A stretch of DNA of 64,000 nt from an uncultured Lachnospiraceae bacterium (GTDB lineage: Bacteria > Bacillota > Clostridia > Lachnospirales > Lachnospiraceae). The position numbers were made by a program, and so were the translations under genes. The stretch is taken from positions 1 through 64,000 of the forward strand of contig CAJUMV010000010.1 of the NCBI GenBank assembly GCA_910587715.1, read 5' to 3'. The first letter of the stretch is position 1. Every line of letters begins with the position of its first letter. The notes beneath the pieces are model-generated. The model was not told where the DNA came from, made no database searches, and worked only from the letters and a program-made list of their open reading frames with translations. Below are positions 61,021-64,000 of the stretch, in pieces.

Positions 61021-62575
61021 ACCTCCCCCGCAGCCGCTCCGCAACATACGAAACCCTGTACCGAACCGGCACCCGCTCCCTCCACGCGACCTCCGGGTAA
61101 TGCCGCCGCAGTACATAACTGTTCGGCAGCCAGTGGGAAATCTTTCTTCGCAGGGACAGAAACGCCTTTTCCATTTTCATCCCTATTTTGACCAATTTGG
61201 TCACTTTAAGACCATCCCTGTGAAAGAGCTGCCTTTTCAGCGCCTCCGGCAGCGCTGTCTCCTCCGGCGGCAGTATTTCCAGCTCGGAAATGCCCCACGC
61301 CGCGCCCTCCCACGACTCCAAACACAGCGTTATCTCCCGCACACCTTCCCGTGGCGCGAAAACACATAGATTTCTTTTTCCGTTCGCTTTCATTTCCATG
61401 CAGACAGGTGCTGCGCCCGTATCAAAAGAAATAGCGACACGCAGTCTGTCCGTCTCCGCGCCGCCCGGCGCATAAGCGGCAATCCGCCCCACCGTCTCCG
61501 GCTTATCAAACCGAATACGCACCTGTTTCTCTGTGTCCCCTTCTTCCGGCTTCCAGCCGCACTCCTTAAGGACGAGCTCCTTCTTTGTCACATCCCCGCA
61601 GTCAAATAGCTTAAAATCCCGCAAATATTCCGGATTCCCCGAGGAAGCGGAAAGCGCCGCCCCGTACAGAAAACTGTCCGTGTCCCTCCGAAAGAACACC
61701 TCGTCAATATTGATGATCTCATCCGCCTTCTGCCACGCCTCCTGTGTCCGATAGCGCCGCAGCGCCCGGAAGAAAGGATTCCACGAAAGATAAGGCGTGG
61801 CGCATTCCCCCGGCATGGCAAAACGCAGCTCCTCCGCCGCCGTGTAGGGCGTCCGGAAAAGCTCCGCAAGCACGGTTTCCCGCCGCGGCAGTTCAAAAAA
61901 GTCCGCCCTGCCCTTCCACACGCCGTCATAGGCAAAACGCTTTAACACCAGCGGACGGTAAGAGGAATCCTCCCTGAAAAGTTCCCCCAGACATTCCTCC
62001 GTGAGCAAAGACACCGCTCTGTGGTCCGCATGTTTGTCAAAATCTACCACAAGCAGAATATCCGCCCGCACCTCTGCAATCACATCCTTTAAGTCCTGTT
62101 TAAAATCCGCCCTTCGGTATGCGCTGTGTCTGCCCGATTTTGCATAGCGATAGTCCTCGTATCCCTCCGGCGCATAGGTCTGCGTTTTTCCCGCCGCCGA
62201 TATCAAAGGTTCTTCCCCCTTTTGATGATAGAGATGCCCGCCGCTTTTCCAGCCGTCCCCATAGCCGAGGAAAAAGATATGATTTTCCGCCACTTTATAA
62301 AATTTTGACAATACACGCCGGGATTCCCGCAGACGTACCTTTGCCTCATGGGGAAAAAAATCACCGTTACTTGTGTAAACCACATACACTTCATAAGCTT
62401 CCCGCTGCGCAAGCGTCCTGAAAAATCCGCCGCCCACAAACAATTCATCATCCTGATGCGGCACAATCAGCAAAGCCTTCCGCAAAAAATCCGCGTTTTG
62501 TCTGTTTCCTGCGCTGTCCGCTTTATCCCTTTCCATAGCAGCATCAGCGCCTTTTTTTATTACCGTATGATACAT
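61019..62575 (-). CDS. PIG-L family deacetylase with C-terminal discoidin-like domain
   Basis: Residues ~28-215 match PIG-L/LmbE metal-dependent N-acetylglucosaminyl deacetylases: LIVPHQDDELFVGGG (PHxDDE), TSNGDFFPHEAKVRLRE and DFDKHADHRAVSL. The C-terminal half (~330-460) resembles a carbohydrate-binding or discoidin-type fold (VRIRFDKPETVGRIAAYA). A basic tail follows. No signal peptide is visible, so it is probably cytoplasmic. ATG 62575 is chosen; ATG 62536 is possible. It may act in cell-envelope glycan synthesis, but no sugar genes are adjacent. Confidence 0.82.
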   Translation of the reverse strand: MYHTVIKKGADAAMERDKADSAGNRQNADFLRKALLIVPHQDDELFVGGGFFRTLAQREAYEVYVVYTSNGDFFPHEAKVRLRESRRVLSKFYKVAENHIFFLGYGDGWKSGGHLYHQKGEEPLISAAGKTQTYAPEGYEDYRYAKSGRHSAYRRADFKQDLKDVIAEVRADILLVVDFDKHADHRAVSLLTEECLGELFREDSSYRPLVLKRFAYDGVWKGRADFFELPRRETVLAELFRTPYTAAEELRFAMPGECATPYLSWNPFFRALRRYRTQEAWQKADEIINIDEVFFRRDTDSFLYGAALSASSGNPEYLRDFKLFDCGDVTKKELVLKECGWKPEEGDTEKQVRIRFDKPETVGRIAAYAPGGAETDRLRVAISFDTGAAPVCMEMKANGKRNLCVFAPREGVREITLCLESWEGAAWGISELEILPPEETALPEALKRQLFHRDGLKVTKLVKIGMKMEKAFLSLRRKISHWLPNSYVLRRHYPEVAWRERVPVRYRVSYVAERLRGR

Positions 62576-62646
62576 GATAAAAATAGTATGTGAATTGTCA
62601 TGCGCATCTATTTAAAAACTGCCGGCTCAATTTTTTCCAATTGTCA

Positions 62647-62675
62647 TTGACAAAAAGATATCATTTTGATATCAT
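62647..62675 (+). promoter_or_regulatory. SPFH-RHH operon promoter with palindromic operator
   Basis: TTGACA (62647-62652), a 17-nt spacer and TATCAT (62670-62675). A perfect palindrome GATATCA-TTT-TGATATC (62657-62673) spans the spacer and most of the -10 box, a likely operator. Confidence 0.75.
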
Positions 62676-62744
62676 ACAAATATCAATTAATAACATACCA
62701 TGTAAAAACGGCTTTTCGGTCGTTTGCAAAGAAAGGACATTATT

Positions 62745-63791
62745 ATGGAAGAAAAAGTATTAAACAAAAGCAAAAACGGCATGGCAATGCTGCTCCTGTC
62801 ACTGTTTCTCTATCTGGCAGCCATCGCGGCAATGATTGTCGGCGGCATCACGGGACTGAATGAAAACGGTCCGCAGAGCCCTGCGGGAATCGCCCTCTTT
62901 ATAATCGGTCTGATTTATTTGCTCACCGGCTGGCTTTTATTCTGCGGTCTCACAATTCTGCGCCCGCAGGAGGCGGTGGTTCTGACTTTGTTCGGTAATT
63001 ACATCGGCACCTTGAAAGAGGAGGGCTTTTACTGGGTAAATCCGTTCTGCAGCGCGTTAAATCCCGCGGCGGAAACGAAACTCAAACAGAGCGGCGACGT
63101 AGACGGCGGCAATGCCCGCAACCTCCTCACGCTCTCCGCAGGCGGACAGAACATTCAGGCAGGCAGCACGGGCGGCACGAAGAAAATTTCCTTAAAGATC
63201 ATGACACTGAACAACAGCCGCCAGAAAATCAACGACTGTCTGGGCAATCCCATCGAGATCGGCATTGCTGTGATGTGGCGGGTGACGGACACCGCAAAGG
63301 CGGTATTCAACGTGGATAACTACAAGGAATACCTGTCCCTCCAGTGCGACAGTGCGCTTAGGAATATCGTGCGGATTTACCCTTACGATGTGGCGGAAAA
63401 TGTGGACACCACTGGAGACGGGCAGGCGGACGAAGGGTCGCTTCGCGGTTCCAGCGAGGTGGTCGCCCAGAGAATCCGTGAAGAAATTCAGAACAAGGTG
63501 GATCAGGCGGGACTGGAAATCATCGAGGCGCGTATCACTTACCTCGCCTACGCGCCCGAAATCGCCGCGGCAATGCTGCAGAGACAGCAGGCATCAGCCG
63601 TGATCGACGCCCGCAAGATGATCGTGGACGGCGCGGTCGGTATGGTGGAGATGGCTCTGAGCCGCCTTTCCGAGAAGGAAATCGTGGAACTGGATGAGGA
63701 GCGGAAAGCCGCCATGGTATCTAATCTTCTGGTGGTGCTTTGCAGCAATCGGGACGCCCAGCCCGTTGTCAACTCCGGCAGCCTCTACTAG
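62745..63791 (+). CDS. SPFH (stomatin/prohibitin/flotillin)-domain membrane protein
   Basis: The 348-residue protein has two N-terminal membrane helices (~13-35, ~48-70) and an SPFH domain (~72-300): ILRPQEAVVLTLFGNYIGTL, NPIEIGIAVMWRVTDTAKAVF and RIREEIQNKVDQAGLEIIEA. The C-terminal helix (AAMLQRQQASAVIDARKMIV) suits oligomerisation. SPFH proteins organise membrane areas. ATG 62745 follows AAAGGAC. Its stop touches the ATG of the RHH gene, so they are co-translated. Plausible role: a membrane scaffold or stress-responsive protein. Confidence 0.87.
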   Translation: MEEKVLNKSKNGMAMLLLSLFLYLAAIAAMIVGGITGLNENGPQSPAGIALFIIGLIYLLTGWLLFCGLTILRPQEAVVLTLFGNYIGTLKEEGFYWVNPFCSALNPAAETKLKQSGDVDGGNARNLLTLSAGGQNIQAGSTGGTKKISLKIMTLNNSRQKINDCLGNPIEIGIAVMWRVTDTAKAVFNVDNYKEYLSLQCDSALRNIVRIYPYDVAENVDTTGDGQADEGSLRGSSEVVAQRIREEIQNKVDQAGLEIIEARITYLAYAPEIAAAMLQRQQASAVIDARKMIVDGAVGMVEMALSRLSEKEIVELDEERKAAMVSNLLVVLCSNRDAQPVVNSGSLY

Positions 63792-63992
63792 ATGGGTGAC
63801 AACGGCAAGAAACAGGTGCCGCTGCGTCTGTCCGCCAAGCTCTATAACGCCATCGCTGCCTGGGCGGAAGATGACTTTCGATCAGTGAATGGACAGATAG
63901 AGTATCTGCTGACAGAGTGCGTGCGCCAGAGAAAGAAAAACGGGACGCCGGTTCCCCACGAACTCGACGTTCCGCCTGAGTTGGATATCTGA
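63792..63992 (+). CDS. Arc-like ribbon-helix-helix protein (66 aa)
   Basis: The 66-residue protein has a ribbon-helix-helix core: KQVPLRLSAKLYNAIAAWAE (strand and helix) and SVNGQIEYLLTECVRQRKK. Such proteins are Arc/MetJ-type DNA-binding dimers. The ATG directly follows the SPFH stop with no gap. It may bind the palindrome in the operon promoter. The acidic tail ELDVPPELDI may bind a partner. It ends just before the window edge. Confidence 0.82.
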   Translation: MGDNGKKQVPLRLSAKLYNAIAAWAEDDFRSVNGQIEYLLTECVRQRKKNGTPVPHELDVPPELDI

Positions 63993-64000
63993 ATCAACCG

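Noticed and set aside
1..64000. CRISPR array
   Set aside because: No regularly spaced direct repeats with unique spacers were seen. The repeats found are protein-coding units or hairpins.

Overview
The window looks like a chromosomal segment of a spore-forming Clostridia member, most likely Lachnospiraceae. Supporting signs are low-to-medium GC Firmicutes codon use, strong AGGAGG-type ribosome sites, a SigH-type sporulation sigma factor, Mini-III RNase, class III fructose-bisphosphatase, DUF1836 and YerC proteins, Cna-B/InlB-repeat/BspA-type surface proteins, and a lysine riboswitch on dapA. Species cannot be named from sequence reading alone.

Region 1 (1 to about 12,400) is an AT-rich mobile island that abuts the 3' end of rlmD (rumA). 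It holds three overlapping tyrosine recombinase genes (23-4736), small and winged-helix-like hypothetical genes, a secreted Cna-B/InlB-repeat protein with an 11-C tract upstream, an orphan PemK/MazF-like toxin, a 25-residue hydrophobic peptide gene with its own promoter and terminator, and a two-gene operon of unknown function (10379-12090). The last ~95 codons of rlmD are AT-rich and look supplied by the island. No conjugation or phage structural genes are visible, and the far end of the island lies outside the window.

Region 2 (12,117 to 28,200) is backbone: rlmD, pcrA, an SPFH/zinc-ribbon protein, a chemotaxis receptor, a DMT transporter, tRNA-Gly(CCC), an orphan NMT1/SsuA-like lipoprotein, an orphan Hpt protein beside a DUF1836 regulator, YerC, a large hybrid histidine kinase, a cold-shock protein and an isolated eukaryotic-type hisA. 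Region 3 (28,200 to 42,100) carries a Gly/Thr-rich lipoprotein, fbp, dapB-dapA under a lysine riboswitch, a CobO-like protein, a double-OB SSB-like protein, typA, a Phd/ParE-type toxin-antitoxin pair, mgtE, yigZ and a class A penicillin-binding protein. Region 4 (42,100 to 52,700) holds a tight cysE-cysS-mrnC-rlmB-SGNH run (several 4-16 nt overlaps), tRNA-Thr(GGT), sigH, ispF, a CoA cluster (panT-like ECF component, coaX, coaBC) and rubrerythrin. Region 5 (52,800 to 63,992) contains a coupled pair of surface proteins (1907 and 447 residues), purC, a PIG-L deacetylase, and an SPFH protein joined to a ribbon-helix-helix protein.

The most interesting signals are: a 10-G tract (coding strand) inside the 17-nt spacer of an extended -10 promoter driving the 1907-residue surface protein, with a second homopolymer upstream of the island's secreted protein (possible phase variation); [VI]S[EGA]N repeats shared by two unlinked envelope proteins; the recombinase trio with a promoter-overlapping palindrome and helically phased repeats; the 25-residue peptide gene; the 345+219-residue operon; a 20-bp nested inverted repeat element; and promoter-overlapping palindromes upstream of panT-like and SPFH-RHH genes.
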